The notes beneath the pieces are model-generated. The model had not been told where the DNA came from and searched no databases. It was given only the letters and a program-made list of their open reading frames with translations. A program made the position numbers and the translations under genes. From Glebionis coronaria (lineage: Eukaryota > Streptophyta > Magnoliopsida > Asterales > Asteraceae): DNA of 64,000 nt. The stretch covers positions 122,192,340 to 122,256,339 of the forward strand of contig CM046875.1 in assembly GCA_025667525.1 (NCBI GenBank). The letters run 5' to 3'. The stretch's first letter is position 1. Each line of letters starts with the position of its first letter. Shown here piece after piece: positions 11,070 to 21,496 of the stretch.

Positions 11070-12894
11070 TGATAACTGGCTTTTTACCAAGTATGAAAAT
11101 TATCGTTGTTCCAGTCTAATCAAATTGATCTCTGGTTAACTATGCGACTCAGCTGTCTTTTGGTGGGAACAAATGTTTGTGTCGTTGTAGTAAAATTAAA
11201 GGTGCCAAAACTATTAAAGTAAATGGCGGTAATTTAAAATCTAAACTAATTAAAATAAATGACGGGAATTTAAAACGTGACGAAAAGTAAAAGGCAATTA
11301 AAGTTAATAACGGAAACTTAAAACTATCCTAAAGGCAAACTTAAAATGCAACTAAAACTTAAAATAAGGCAAGGCTTAAAATAAATCTAAGGCAAGAAAA
11401 CTTAAAGTGCGACTAAGGAAAAAGGCGGAAAAAGTAAAGCTTAAAAATTCAAACTTAAAAACAGAAACTTAAAATAACCTGAAAACAGCTCATTCGGAAT
11501 AAACCATCGTTCAGAATAATCACTCGTTCGGAATGTCACCTTCGTTCGGAATAATTCTTCTTCACTCGGAATATTTACCTCATGCGGAATATTAGCTCAT
11601 CCGGAATATCCCTTCATCCGAAATAAAAGCTTGATCCGGAATAAATTCTTTATTCGGAATATGTCACTTATCCGGAATAAATCCTTTATTCGGAATATTT
11701 GCCTTGATCCGGAATGTTTGCTTGGTTCGGAATATATTGCTGATCCGGAATAAAGTCTTGACCCGGAATAAACTAGAACAAACCCTTCATTCGGAATAAT
11801 CAAAACTCAGCCTTCATCCGGAATATCACCTTTATTCGGAATATTTGCTTCACTCGGAATAATCCACTTATTCGGAATATGTCACTTATCCAGAATAATT
11901 AGAAGAATTCCTTGGTTCGGAATGAAGTTGTTGATCCGGAATAAGTAAGTTGATCCGGAATATGGGCTTGATCCGGAATAAAGTCTTGATCCGGAATAAA
12001 CCTGGGAAAACAAACACAACGAAGAACAAGGGAAACAAAAATAACACGAATCTAACCAAAACTAATCAAATCAAACCAAAAGATTAAGCAAGACTAATCA
12101 TAAATGATCAACTAATGATAATCAAACAAACCAAATCAATAAAATTAACAATAATAACCTCAATAATCAAAACCCACTTAATCAAATCAATAAAATTTAA
12201 ATAACATAAACATGAACATAAAGCATAAAGATTAAAGATTAAGATCAAACAAGAAAGGTAGATAGGAGATTAACAAGAAAAGTAAAGATTCAATAACAAT
12301 AAAAGAAAACTTACTTGAAATTAAAGGAATTAAAGGTGCGAGACAAGTATTTAAATTGACATGAAAATTAAATGTGCAAAAATTAAAGATGGAAGACTAA
12401 TTGTCACACTTAGCCAACAAAATGAAATGAAATGAAATGAAAGCTATTTATAGGGGATTAGGGAGGTGCTTAGTGGAAGATTCCTCCCCTCTTTCTTCTT
12501 TCTTTAATTATCATTAAGTCCTTGTCTTCTTAATTCTTCGACTTTTGTCTCTGGATTAATAAACTCGTCTTGTAATTTCTTCAATAAATTAGACTCGCGT
12601 TCTTCGGCTTTTAGTAAACTTCCGTCTTTTGACTTTTTCTTCGATAAATCTTCAGAATTGGTCTTGGACTTCCGTTCTTTTTGCACTCTTGATTCCTTGA
12701 CTTCGTCTTTTGTCTTTTTCTTCGATAAAAGCCCGTGAAAGCCCGTGTTTTCCTCCCTTTTCACATTTTGATCCTAAATCACAACAAAAACACGAACCAT
12801 GCATAATTCCGACATTTACGACATAAAATACACGTTTTGGCTTGGTTATTATTGTAATTAAGTGGTAAAAGGATGGTTGTTTACACACCTATCA
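11070..12894 (-). repeat. 3' LTR of the RT-less gypsy element
   Basis: 1825 bp with plus-strand ends TGATAACTGG and CACCTATCA. The minus-strand TATA box CTATAAATAG is at 12444-12453, beside a short AATGA microsatellite (12420-12440). It contains the CGGAAT array at 11493-12000. The duplicated AAAGCCCGTG word near 12730 and the pyrimidine-rich tract at 12480-12560 match the solo LTR at 4650-6585. Small open frames in this LTR are by-products of the array. Confidence 0.92.
11493..12000. repeat. CGGAAT word array in the 3' LTR
   Basis: By my count 27 copies of an ATCCGGAAT or ATTCGGAAT word occur within about 510 bp, at 16 to 30 bp spacing, often in the larger frame TTGATCCGGAATAAAG. Each intact copy holds one CpG, and the CC variant also holds CCGG. 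The surrounding LTR is AT-rich. Confidence 0.9.
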
Positions 12895-14690
12895 AATCCC
12901 TTACACTTGACCATTGCAATTCCTCATGTAATGCATTAGTTACAAAGCACCAGATCATTGTTATTATAAGTTAGCAAACTAACACGAACTCATGTGGGCC
13001 AATTATTTACTTAGACTCCCTTATTCCTAGGTGTATCTCTTATATTTTATTGTTGTCTTGAATGATCACGAGGATGCATTGTTGACTTATTTCGATAGTT
13101 ATTTAGGCTGAAAATAAAGTGGGACGATTTAATCAATAGTTAGCTAAAGGACAAAATCTTTTAAAACTGCTTCTCGGGACCTCACAAAGTTCATATCTTG
13201 GCATAACTCGCTTCACGATTTGAGACCTTTCTCGGACCGATATTTGGCAGCGACTTCATACTTCAAATCTTGAGAGACGTTCATGAAATAATGGCCTTCT
13301 CTTCATAATAGGAATTTCTTCACTTGAAGTTTTGAGAGATTCTTCATATTTGGACCACGACTTCTTCATTTTTCTCCAATCTTTATTTTGGACTTTGATA
13401 TACAACGAGCCGCCTCCTTTTAGTACTTGGATCTATTTATCCTCATACCTTGTTAGGGCCTTTTTGGATAGACTTCTCCATGATATTTCGGGAGTATTTG
13501 CTTTTCGTCGTGTGTCTCGATCCTTCATATTGATCTTTGATAAATGATTCTTCACATCACTTGGGATGTTTAGCAACAAAATGTAGCCCTCATGCCTTGT
13601 TAGGGCCTTTTTGGACTCGTCAATCTTCGCATCCCGCTTCAATAAGTTATGTCGTGGCTATGAACTCTAATCCATACCGAGCAACTTTTAAACGATCTTG
13701 GGCTAGACGCTAAGTAACTTTTCAAATCGTACAACCTTATTTATTGCAGATAAATTTATTAACAAGCGATGGAAGAATAGGCTTATAATTAACTCACATA
13801 GATTCACGAAAGGATACCAAACTTATAATTGACTCTATCATCTCTCGTTCTCCACAATTTAAAATCTCAAGGAATGAGACTCGTGGATGCTTAGCCTATT
13901 AAATCAAAGTTTTGGGTTTTCGAGTCGCCTATAGGATCTTGCAAATTCTTAGACTTTTTCAAGTTTAGAAATCGCATTTAAAGTTCCCTTGATAAACAAC
14001 TCTCTAGGATCGATTATAGGAACTTGCGAAAAGTTCTTGTTCTTAACCCGTGAGAGTTAAGACTTTCGCATTTTATAGCTCCCTATAAAAAAGCCTAGCA
14101 AAACTTGACTTAAACACGTTAAGGATACTAGCTAGAGTAAACTTAGATAAGTAAACTCGGGTTGAGTCAAAAGATTCACAACGTTTAAAAATTAAAACCA
14201 CTTTATTAAAATTTATTCTAACAAAGAGAGAAAACAACTATAACAAGGGAAAAACTAATAGGCCAAAATAGATCAAAAATTTTGAAAAATGTCGAAAAAT
14301 TGATTTTCCGGTTAAAATGAGGACAAATACAAGGAAAAGGCCACTTAACTTCGATAGAAGTCCCCCTACACTTGATATAAACATTGTCCACAATGTTTAA
14401 GCATGTGGGAGTAAACTCCCCTACACTTAGGAGATTGTGCACGTTGTTTAAGTCTTGCTAAGGAAGGTACAACTAACGAGATTCCTATTTTAATATTGAG
14501 AAATATAAAATAGTGAATCGAAAAGAGTTTAGGATAGAACCGGGAAGAAGAGAACACACGGAATCACGGGTCGTCAAAAATCATCAAGAGTGGATCTTTG
14601 AAAGCGCGAATCCCTGAATATGAGAAGAGAGGAAATAGCAAACACCAACGGGTCTCCCCTACACTTAGGATAAAGATAGCTAAAAGATAG
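12895..14690 (-). other. Non-coding 3' region of the RT-less element, with polypurine tracts and a block shared with the Athila element
   Basis: About 1.8 kb with no gene. The part from about 13090 to 14060 is the reverse complement of sequence clearly related to 37430-38520 of the Athila element. An example is the phrase reading on the minus strand CCAAAAAGGCCCTAACAAGG, which occurs twice in both elements. On the minus strand there are polypurine-tract-like words AGTGTAGGGGGA or AGTGTAGGGGAG at 14359-14377, 14415-14429 and 14653-14670. A decayed terminal version lies next to the LTR at 12895-12910. The inverted repeat ACATTGT, with its complement after two bases, lies near 14380-14396. Confidence 0.75.
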
Positions 14691-14693
14691 ATA

Positions 14694-14751
14694 CTTGGGT
14701 TGCCTCCCAAGAAGCGCTTGATTTTTTTCACCGAGTCATGAGGCTGACTCG
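14694..14751 (-). promoter_or_regulatory. Paired hairpins directly after the last ORF
   Basis: Two perfect stems follow the coding region: CTTGGG/CCCAAG at 14694-14711 (6 bp, 6-base loop) and CGAGTCA/TGACTCG at 14732-14751 (7 bp, 6-base loop). Equivalent GAGTC/GACTC stems are found after pol in the Athila element (36800-36819) and in Gypsy-3 (47170-47187). Position and conservation suggest an RNA structure at the 3' end of the coding region, but the function is unknown. Confidence 0.6.
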
Positions 14752-14761
14752 ACCTTGATTA

Positions 14762-15520
14762 TCATAGGAAGAAGCATGAAAAACATCCACCGGGATCAAA
14801 TACATAGTTTTCATCCATCAAATAGCACAAGCTTAAGGCGAACAAGGCAAGCCAAAGAAGAATAGACAAGGTTCCCTTAAGCAAAGATGGAGCACGGTGG
14901 AAGCAAGTATGGTGAGGTGCAAGTATATCTTCAATAGTTCCAAAAATCTTTCCTTTTATTTCATCAGATGGATACTGAGATGGCTGAAGAATATCGATAC
15001 CGGGGTCGAACACCTTTTCCTTTAGGGGAAAATAGCACTCAGGCTCAGCAGAATTTAAAGAACATCCGCTAAGAAATTGCACAACCTCGTCCTCAGAAGG
15101 TGGACAAAGAGGTGTCAAAACATACGTGCTGCGGATGTTGGTGTCGTCCGGTTTCTTCTCCTTTGAAAGAATTTTCTTCAAATCCGTAGAAGGATGAAGA
15201 CCATAATCATCAAAGTCCAAAGGAGGAGCATCACTCTCATGAGGGAAGTATGTATTGAGAAAAGTAGAAAAATCTTCCTCAAATGAGTAATCATCCAAAG
15301 TAGGATTAAGCATGGATGGCAGAGGATCTTCATCATGAGAAGAATCACTCGAAAGAGTATCGGCCTCATCAAAATCATCATAGGTGGGCATGTCGGGATA
15401 CTCGGAGGTAAAATCATCATAATCATCCCCATCGGAGCTAGAATCATCATCATAAGCATCATAGATCGGTGGAGAATCATATATGGGTGAAGGTTCCAAA
15501 TTGGAGAGAGAATCATCCAC
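14762..15520 (-). CDS. Acidic ORF with C-terminal membrane segment in the RT-less element
   Basis: About 252 codons. The N-terminal half is extremely rich in Asp, Ser, Glu and Pro (for example Y-D-D-D-S-S-S-D-G-D-D-Y-D-D-F). The middle has Cys and Pro residues. Residues about 215-237 form a strongly hydrophobic stretch (L-S-I-L-L-W-L-A-L-F-A-L-S-L-C-Y-L), predicted to span a membrane, followed by a short Cys- and Phe-rich tail. The frame is offset by one base from the protease frame. The slip is near 15570, so in an intact relative it was probably the C-terminal part of the gag-protease polyprotein. It occupies the position where reverse transcriptase would be expected. I do not recognise a characterised family, and an env-like role is only a guess. 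Confidence 0.6.
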   Translation of the reverse strand: MDDSLSNLEPSPIYDSPPIYDAYDDDSSSDGDDYDDFTSEYPDMPTYDDFDEADTLSSDSSHDEDPLPSMLNPTLDDYSFEEDFSTFLNTYFPHESDAPPLDFDDYGLHPSTDLKKILSKEKKPDDTNIRSTYVLTPLCPPSEDEVVQFLSGCSLNSAEPECYFPLKEKVFDPGIDILQPSQYPSDEIKGKIFGTIEDILAPHHTCFHRAPSLLKGTLSILLWLALFALSLCYLMDENYVFDPGGCFSCFFL

Positions 15521-16155
15521 ATCATCTTGAAAAAGTGGATTATCATTGCAAGAATCGAACAGAGGATTGTTGTAGACGAAAAATCATCAAGCACATTAAT
15601 CATATTCGCTGATTCTCTTCCATAGGATTTGCTTGTAAGCTTCCCCATTTCAAAAACTTGTGCATCATCCCCGACTCTTAAGATGAGTTCACATTTATCC
15701 ACATCTATTAAAGCTCTACCGGTTCTCAAAAATGGGCGTCCAAGTATTAACGGAATACGAGGGTCCATTTCATAATCAACAACGACGAAGTCGACCGGAA
15801 AAGTGAATGTGTCAACTTTAATGAACACATCTTCGGCAATACCAACGGGGTAAGCGAGAGTGCAATTTACGAGCTCAAGAGTCATATTTGTGGGTGTAAG
15901 GTCGGGCAATGATAGCTTTTTCCAAACACTGAAAGGCATCAAATTTATACTTGCCCCGAGATCGGCTAAGGCAGTAAATTTGTCGGTTTGGTTAAAAGTA
16001 CAAGGTAGCACAAAACGACCGGGATCTCCAAGTTTTTCCGGAAGTTCTTTAAGAAGGATGGCAGAGCAATTTTCATTCAAGCGAGTGTTAACAAACTTGA
16101 CCATCTTCTCCTTCTTATTAAGCAATTCCTTAAACATCTTGACAAATTGTGGCAT
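15178..16155 (-). pseudogene. Retropepsin-like protease of the RT-less gypsy element
   Basis: Aspartic protease that would process the gag polyprotein. The active-site block [10 protein letters not shown] is at about residues 66-75 of this frame. The flap and C-terminal block I-P-L-I-L-G-R-P-F-L-R-T-G-R-A-L-I-D-V is at about residues 134-153. Its frame is the same as that of the upstream proline-rich linker, from which it is cut off by one in-frame TAA near 16167. After about residue 195 the true frame is lost to a one-base slip, and the remainder of this open frame is the out-of-frame reading of the acidic ORF. All catalytic residues are present. Confidence 0.8.
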
Positions 16156-16167
16156 TTGGGCAAGAGC

Positions 16168-16626
16168 TTAAACAAGGGTAAAGGTGACTTTTATTCCCGA
16201 AAGCGTCTTCAAAAAGTTGGAGACATGAATGTCATTCTTAGTCAAAGTTCTAGCCTTGTTGAGTCGAGAAGGGTAAGGAATGCTAGGGTTGGGTGGTGGA
16301 GGTGTAGAAGGTGAAGGTTGAGATGTTGAAGGGTTAAAGGTGGAAGGTGGGGTTGGTGGAGGATTCTTGTTGGGTACTTGTTCATGACGAGGCGGAGACG
16401 GTAGTGGTGGACTAATACTAGGCGTGGGAGGAGTAGGGATAAATGGTGGTGGAGGAGGTGTAGATGGTGTAACTGGGGGTGGGATAGATGGTCCTACTAA
16501 AGTAACTCCACTACGGGTAGTAATAGCACTCACATTCGCTCTCGGATTGGTGACGGTGTTTGAAGGTAGAGAACTCGAAGTAGAGGGTTGAGTGGTGGGT
16601 AAGAAACTAGCCAGCATATTCTTCAA
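16168..16626 (-). pseudogene. Proline-rich linker between zinc knuckle and protease
   Basis: Low-complexity Pro/Ser/Thr-rich segment of about 150 codons, typical of the region between nucleocapsid and protease in Athila/Tat polyproteins. It contains the conserved A-I-T-T-R-S-G-V-T block and ends in P-Y-P-S-R-L-N-K-A. It lies in the protease frame and stops at a TAA just before it. Confidence 0.75.
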
Positions 16627-17231
16627 ATCATTCGTTTGATTGCTGAAGGAGGATTGTATATCATTTCGAAGCTAGGATCTAATGTCATTCCCTTGCTTGG
16701 TGATATCCCCTTTCAAATTGATAATTTGGCTTTGTAGATTCTTGATTTGCTCTCCTTGGGTTCTCATTAAGGCTTTAACATCTTGATTCATGGGTGGGGC
16801 TTGTTGAGCGGGTGGGTGATAAGGATTAGAAGCTCAAGGTGGGATTTGGTTGCTTCTAGTGTAGTTGTTGTTGGGGTTGTGGTTTTGAGGAGAAAAACCG
16901 GGTGAAAGGTAGTTGTTGGACCGGTAACTTAGCAAATTTCGATCCCCTTGAGGTCGGGCTTGGTAATTTTACGGTGAATAATTACCATAAGCCGCATACA
17001 CGTTTTCCGGATTGCCTTGAGTAGAAGGACAATCAGTGTATGAGTGTGGACCGCCGCATGTCTCACAAGGATTGGCTACCGCTTTAACTTGTTGTTGTTG
17101 GTTTGAAGCGATGAGCAAGATATTTTTTTGTTCATTTCGACCATCATGCGGGTGTATTTGGTCATATCGGGGTTTGCTGAAGTAGAAAAAACATTGACTC
17201 TCGGGTTGTTCCTTGAAGAAGCGGAGGAATC
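16627..17231 (-). pseudogene. Zinc-knuckle and glutamine/asparagine-rich linker (broken)
   Basis: The minus strand encodes a CCHC knuckle of the Athila/Tat form (C-E-T-C-G-G-P-H-x4-C, near 17020-17065), then an Asn/Tyr/Gln-rich tract. There are in-frame stops near 16970, 16833 and 16672, and a frame slip at the A-run near 17120. These breaks separate gag from protease in this copy. Confidence 0.7.
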
Positions 17232-17984
17232 CTAATTTTTGTGATGAGTATTCATGTTCTCAATAAGCTCTCTACACTCCTCGGGTCTTCTTTTCATAAA
17301 TGTGCCACCGGCGGCTGCATTAATCGTATCACGATCACGAAAAGTCAAACCGTTGTAGAAAGTATCAATTAAGGTCACGGGGAGCATGTTGTGGTTTGGA
17401 CATCGATCGATCAAAACATTGTATCTTTCCCAAGCATCAAAGAGAGATTCATCAGGTTCTTGCATGAAACCGCTGATTTGATTTCGAAGGCTCGTGACCA
17501 TGGATGGTGGAAAGTAGCGCGACAAAAAGCGTTGAGTCATGTCATCCCAAGTATGAATGGAAATCTTCGGGAGACGATCAAACCATTTCTCGGCGTGGTG
17601 TGATAAAGTATGTGGAAAGAATTGAAGGCGAAGAACATCCATAGTAGCTCCGGGAAACTTCATGCTTTGAGTAATAGTAATGAATTTGTCGAGGTGTTTG
17701 TTGGCATCATCATCAGGCATTCCGCTGAATGGATTAGTTTGCACTTGTTGTATCATGTGATGCTTCAACGAAAACTCCGGAGCCGTGATTTGCATCGGCG
17801 CAATCGGTCCTCCTCGTCCAAACATGGTGGGTTGACAAAGCTTCTCCATTGTCCGAAGATCGGGTTGTGGAAGAACATTGTTGTTATTGTTGAGGTGCGG
17901 TGGATTATTGTTGTTGTTTACACCTGCCATAGCTAAATCTTCACGAGTCTCGGGCTCTGGATAAGTAGAAGATGTAGTATGCAT
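17232..17984 (-). CDS. Gag (capsid) of the RT-less gypsy element
   Basis: 250 codons, starting at the ATG that ends at 17984. An alternative start is M-A-G-V, about 18 codons in. The N-terminus has Asn runs. The capsid (retrotransposon gag) core has K-H-H-M-I-Q-Q-V-Q, F-P-H-T-L-S-H-H-A-E-K-W-F-D-R-L-P, W-D-D-M-T-Q-R-F-L-S-R-Y-F-P-P and L-I-D-T-F-Y-N-G-L. It is related to the gag of the Athila element at 31124 (both have D-T-F-Y-N-G-L and N-A-A-A-G-G) but clearly diverged from it. It stops at a TAG just before the zinc-knuckle linker. Confidence 0.88.
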   Translation of the reverse strand: MHTTSSTYPEPETREDLAMAGVNNNNNPPHLNNNNNVLPQPDLRTMEKLCQPTMFGRGGPIAPMQITAPEFSLKHHMIQQVQTNPFSGMPDDDANKHLDKFITITQSMKFPGATMDVLRLQFFPHTLSHHAEKWFDRLPKISIHTWDDMTQRFLSRYFPPSMVTSLRNQISGFMQEPDESLFDAWERYNVLIDRCPNHNMLPVTLIDTFYNGLTFRDRDTINAAAGGTFMKRRPEECRELIENMNTHHKN

Positions 17985-18192
17985 ACACCTGCAAAAGCAA
18001 AAGAAAACAATACCAAAGAAATAGGCAATATATATACACTAAAAATAAAATAAAATTCTTTTTGGATTTTTGAAAGTTTTTAATTTTTATGGATTTTTTG
18101 AAAAATTTTAAGCAAGAAAAATAACGCTCACGAATGAACGGATCCCAAAAAGCAACGCGTCTCTCACAGAAAACCGTTAATCTTTACGAAAA

Positions 18193-18210
18193 GAGCCGGC
18201 AGCGGTGCCA
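18193..18210 (-). promoter_or_regulatory. Primer-binding site of the RT-less element
   Basis: The minus strand reads TGGCACCGCTGCCGGCTC two bases inside the LTR. It is close to the complement of the tRNA-Asp 3' end (TGGCGCCGTTGCCGGGG) used by Athila-type elements, with about four mismatches. Confidence 0.7.
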
Positions 18211-18212
18211 TT

Positions 18213-20037
18213 TGATAACTGGCTTTTTACCAAGTATGAAAATTATTGTTGTTCCAGTCTAATCGAATTGATCTCTGGTTAACTATGCGACTCAACTGTC
18301 TTTTGGTGGGAACAAATGTTTGTGTCGTTGTAGTAAAATTAAAGGTGCAAAAACTATTAAACTAAATGGCGGTAATTTAAAATCTAAACTAATTAAAATA
18401 AATGACGGGAATTTAAAACGCGACGAAAAGTAAAAGGCAATTAAAGTAAATAACGCAAACTTAAAACTATCCTAAAGGCAAACTTAAAATGCAACTAAAA
18501 CTTAAAATAAGGCAAGGCTTAAAATAAATCTAAGGCAAGAAAACTTAAAATGCGACTAAGGAAAAAGGCGGAAAAAGTAAAGCTTAAAAATTCAAACTTA
18601 AAAACAGAAACTTAAAATAACCTGAAAACAGCTCATTCGGAATAAACCTTCGTTCGGAATAATCACTCGTTCGGAATGTCACCTTCGTTCGGAATAATTC
18701 TTCTTCACTCGGAATATTTACCTCATGCGGAATATTAGCTCATCCAGAATATCCCTTCATCCGGAATAAAAGCTTGATACGGAATAAATTCTTTATTCGG
18801 AATATGTCACTTATCCGGAATAAATCCTTTATTCGGAATATTTGCCTTGATCCGGAATGTTTGCTTGGTTCGGAATATATTGCTGATCCAGAATAAAGTC
18901 TTGATCCGGAATAAACTAGAACAAACCCTTCATTCGGAATAATCAAAACTCAGCCTTCATCCGGAATATCACCTTTATTCAGAATATTTGCTTCACTCGG
19001 AATAATCCACTTATTCGGAATATGTCACTTATCCGGAATAATTAGAAGAATTCCTTGGTTCGGAATGAAGTTGTTGATCCGGAATAAGTAAGTTGATCCG
19101 GAATATGGGCTTGATCCGGAATAAAGTCTTGATCCGGAATAAACCTGGGAAAACAAACACAGCGAAGAACAAGGGAAACAAAAATAACACGAATCTAACC
19201 AAAACTAATCAAATCAAACCAAAAGATTAAGCAAGACTAATCACAAATGATCAACTAATGATAATCAAACAAACCAAATCAATAAAATTAACAATAATAA
19301 CCTCAATAATCAAAACCCACTTAATCAAATCAATAAAATTTAAATAACACAAACATGAACATAAAGATTAAAGATTAAAGATTAAGATCAAACAAGAAAG
19401 GTAGATAGGAGATTAACAAGAAAAGTAAAGATTCAATAACAATAAAAGAAAACTTACTTGAAATTAAAGGAATTAAAGGTGCGAGACAAGTATTTAAATT
19501 GACATGAAAATTAAATGTGCAAAAATTAAAGATGGAAGACTAATTGTCACACTTAGCCAACAAAATGAAATGAAATGAAATGAAAGCTATTTATAGGGGA
19601 TTAGGGAGGTGCTTAGTGGAAGCTTCCTCCCCTCTTTCTTCTTTCTTTAATTATCATTAAGTCCTTGTCTTCTTAATTCTTCGACTTTTGTCTCGGGATT
19701 AATAAACTCGTCTTGTAATTTCTTCAATAAATTAGACTTGAGTTCTTCGGATTTTAGTAAACTTCCGTCTTTTGACTTTTTCTTTGATAAATCTTCAGAA
19801 TTGGTCTTGGACTTCCGTTCTTTTTGCACTCTTGATTCCTTGACTTCGTCTTTTGTCTTTTTCTTCGATAAAAGCCCGTGAAAGCCCGTGTTTTCCTCCC
19901 TTTTCACATTTTGATCCTAAATCACAACAAAAACACAAACCACGCATAATTCCGACATTTACGACATAAAATACACGTTTTGGCTTCGTTATTATTGTAA
20001 TTAAGTGGTAAAAGGATGAGTGTTTACACACCTATCA
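18213..20037 (-). repeat. 5' LTR of the RT-less gypsy element
   Basis: 1825 bp, pairing with 11070-12894. TATA on the minus strand at 19587-19596. It contains the second copy of the CGGAAT array at about 18633-19145. Several differences between the two LTRs are CG to CA changes inside the array words, consistent with methylation-driven decay. Confidence 0.92.
18633..19145. repeat. CGGAAT word array in the 5' LTR
   Basis: Same array as at 11493-12000, in the same order, with a handful of single-base differences. Confidence 0.9.
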
Positions 20038-20042
20038 ATAAT
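20038..20042. repeat. Target-site duplication ATAAT (right)
   Basis: Matches 11065-11069. Confidence 0.9.
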
Positions 20043-20435
20043 CTTAGCAAGCAATGGACCGCAAAAACATAGATAAGATATGCAACACCATCATGGGAGA
20101 TATGACGTCAAGTATATTAGGTACAACATAGTGTTTATGATATCACTTAGCTCATGAAACCGAACTATGACAAGTACGCCGAAACAACGCGCGCATGAAA
20201 TACAAGTTGCCCTAGTAGGTGTCTAACCTAAGACCACCTAGCACAATCAAATGGTATACGTCCGTTTGGTAGTGGCGATGTATAAATCCTCGGACGGGAG
20301 TTTCCAAAACTCCAATAGATCTATCCATAACATAAGGTTCACTTTATCGGGCATGCTTAGTATTGCTATGATATCTAGAAAACACGAATTGGATTGGTGT
20401 ATGCATGCTGATGTTTTATAAAATTGTTTTAGGGC
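20043..20435. other. Unassigned DNA right of the RT-less gypsy element
   Basis: Continuation of the locus at 10481-11064. No gene or named repeat was seen. Confidence 0.3.
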
Positions 20436-21482
20436 TGTGATTCTTGACACCCGAATTGATGATACTTTTTTATAAAATAATATGTAAGGATTCTAACTTT
20501 GATTCTTAAAGGGACACTAAAAACTCGATTTTGCACAACTTTTTAGTAGTCGAAAGCTAAAAAAATCGTTTTCATGCCGATATTTGCATTCCAAAACAGA
20601 ATCAACATAAAATGTTAAAATTGGATTTATAATATTTTCCAAATGTAGTGCCTAAATAAGCTATTTACTGAAGGTTTATAAACATCATAGCAGTTATATA
20701 AAACCCTAAACGAGATCAAAGCACATGTAGCGGAAGCGATTTAACAAGATCATAATAATAACACAATTATAATTAATCAAATTAGGGTTACATACCTTTA
20801 CGCTAAAGCAAATCCACAAGACGAAGAACGAATCACCAATTAGGGTTTATAACGAACACCACCAAGATATAGTCTAAAGTAAGACTATATTACGATCTTG
20901 TACACACGTAATACAACGAGCTAACTGTGATTCTAGCACGTGTAAACCGAGCTATATCAATAGTATAAAATCTACCCAACAACCCTAGAGAGGGGCTAGG
21001 ACTAGATTTAAACTAAAACCAAGCACCAAGAAAAAACTACACCGAAACCCTTCGTGGGTTCGGGTTGCGATCGGCCATAAGAAGAGGAGAAGGATAGATC
21101 CAAGTTATGAAGATTATGAGGGGTAAGGGGATGTATTTATAGGCCTAGAATGCATGTAGCCCAAATAAATAAAAGGCAAGTTTTTTGCCTTCCCCTTTTG
21201 TGCCCTAACCGACCCACGAACACCCCCATATGGGGTGTTCCGGAATCTTCCGTCCTTCTTCCTTTTTAATCCTCTTTCTATATATTATTTAACATTCATT
21301 AATACTTAACTCTTAATTAATCAACGATCGTTAAAGTTATATAGTTATATAGTTATATAGCTCGATTTAATAAAATAAATATATTCATTAATTAATTTAA
21401 CTCTTTACGTATTATGTGCAATCCTGTAATCTCGAGTTCGATCCTATCACACGAATAATAAATATAAGTCCATAAACTTTCA
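20436..21482 (-). repeat. Probable 3' LTR of Copia-C
   Basis: The right end is fixed by a copia-type polypurine tract on the minus strand (CCAAGTGGGAGC) directly followed by TGAAAGTTTATGG. The minus-strand TATA is CTATAAATAC (21133-21142). The left end, near GGGTGTCAAGAATCACA, is a guess, as no second LTR is available. A perfect hairpin (9-bp stem GAACACCCC, loop catat) lies at 21218-21240. Confidence 0.5.
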
Positions 21483-21496
21483 GCTCCCACTTGGAC
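21483..21496 (-). promoter_or_regulatory. Polypurine tract of Copia-C
   Basis: The minus strand reads GTCCAAGTGGGAGC immediately before the LTR TG, the usual copia plus-strand primer arrangement. Confidence 0.65.

Larger units (their letters stand above)
11070..20037 (-). mobile_element. Complete gypsy-type element lacking RT, RNase H and integrase
   Basis: An 8968-bp element on the minus strand has two 1825-bp LTRs (TG...CA), a perfect 5-bp target duplication and a primer site at 18193-18210. It encodes gag (17984-17232), a zinc-knuckle linker, a retropepsin-like protease (16155 to about 15600) and an acidic ORF with a C-terminal membrane segment (15520-14762). The 1.8 kb after that is non-coding. 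No reverse transcriptase, RNase H or integrase motif exists anywhere inside, so it is non-autonomous. Gag, protease and zinc knuckle are of the Athila/Tat branch. The LTRs differ at roughly 35 positions by eye (about 2 percent), so the insertion is older than the Athila element at 26570. Confidence 0.9.

Noticed and set aside
11597..11803. 68-codon open frame rich in F-R-I and Y-S-G-S repeats (also at 18740-18946)
   Set aside because: It is the translation of the CGGAAT word array inside the LTR; the repeats are nucleotide, not protein, in origin.
12504..12764. Lys/Glu-rich frame on the minus strand in the LTR (also at 19647-19907)
   Set aside because: It arises from the pyrimidine-rich CTTCTT tract of the LTR. 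The codon reading has no independent support, although it is open in both copies because the LTRs are similar.
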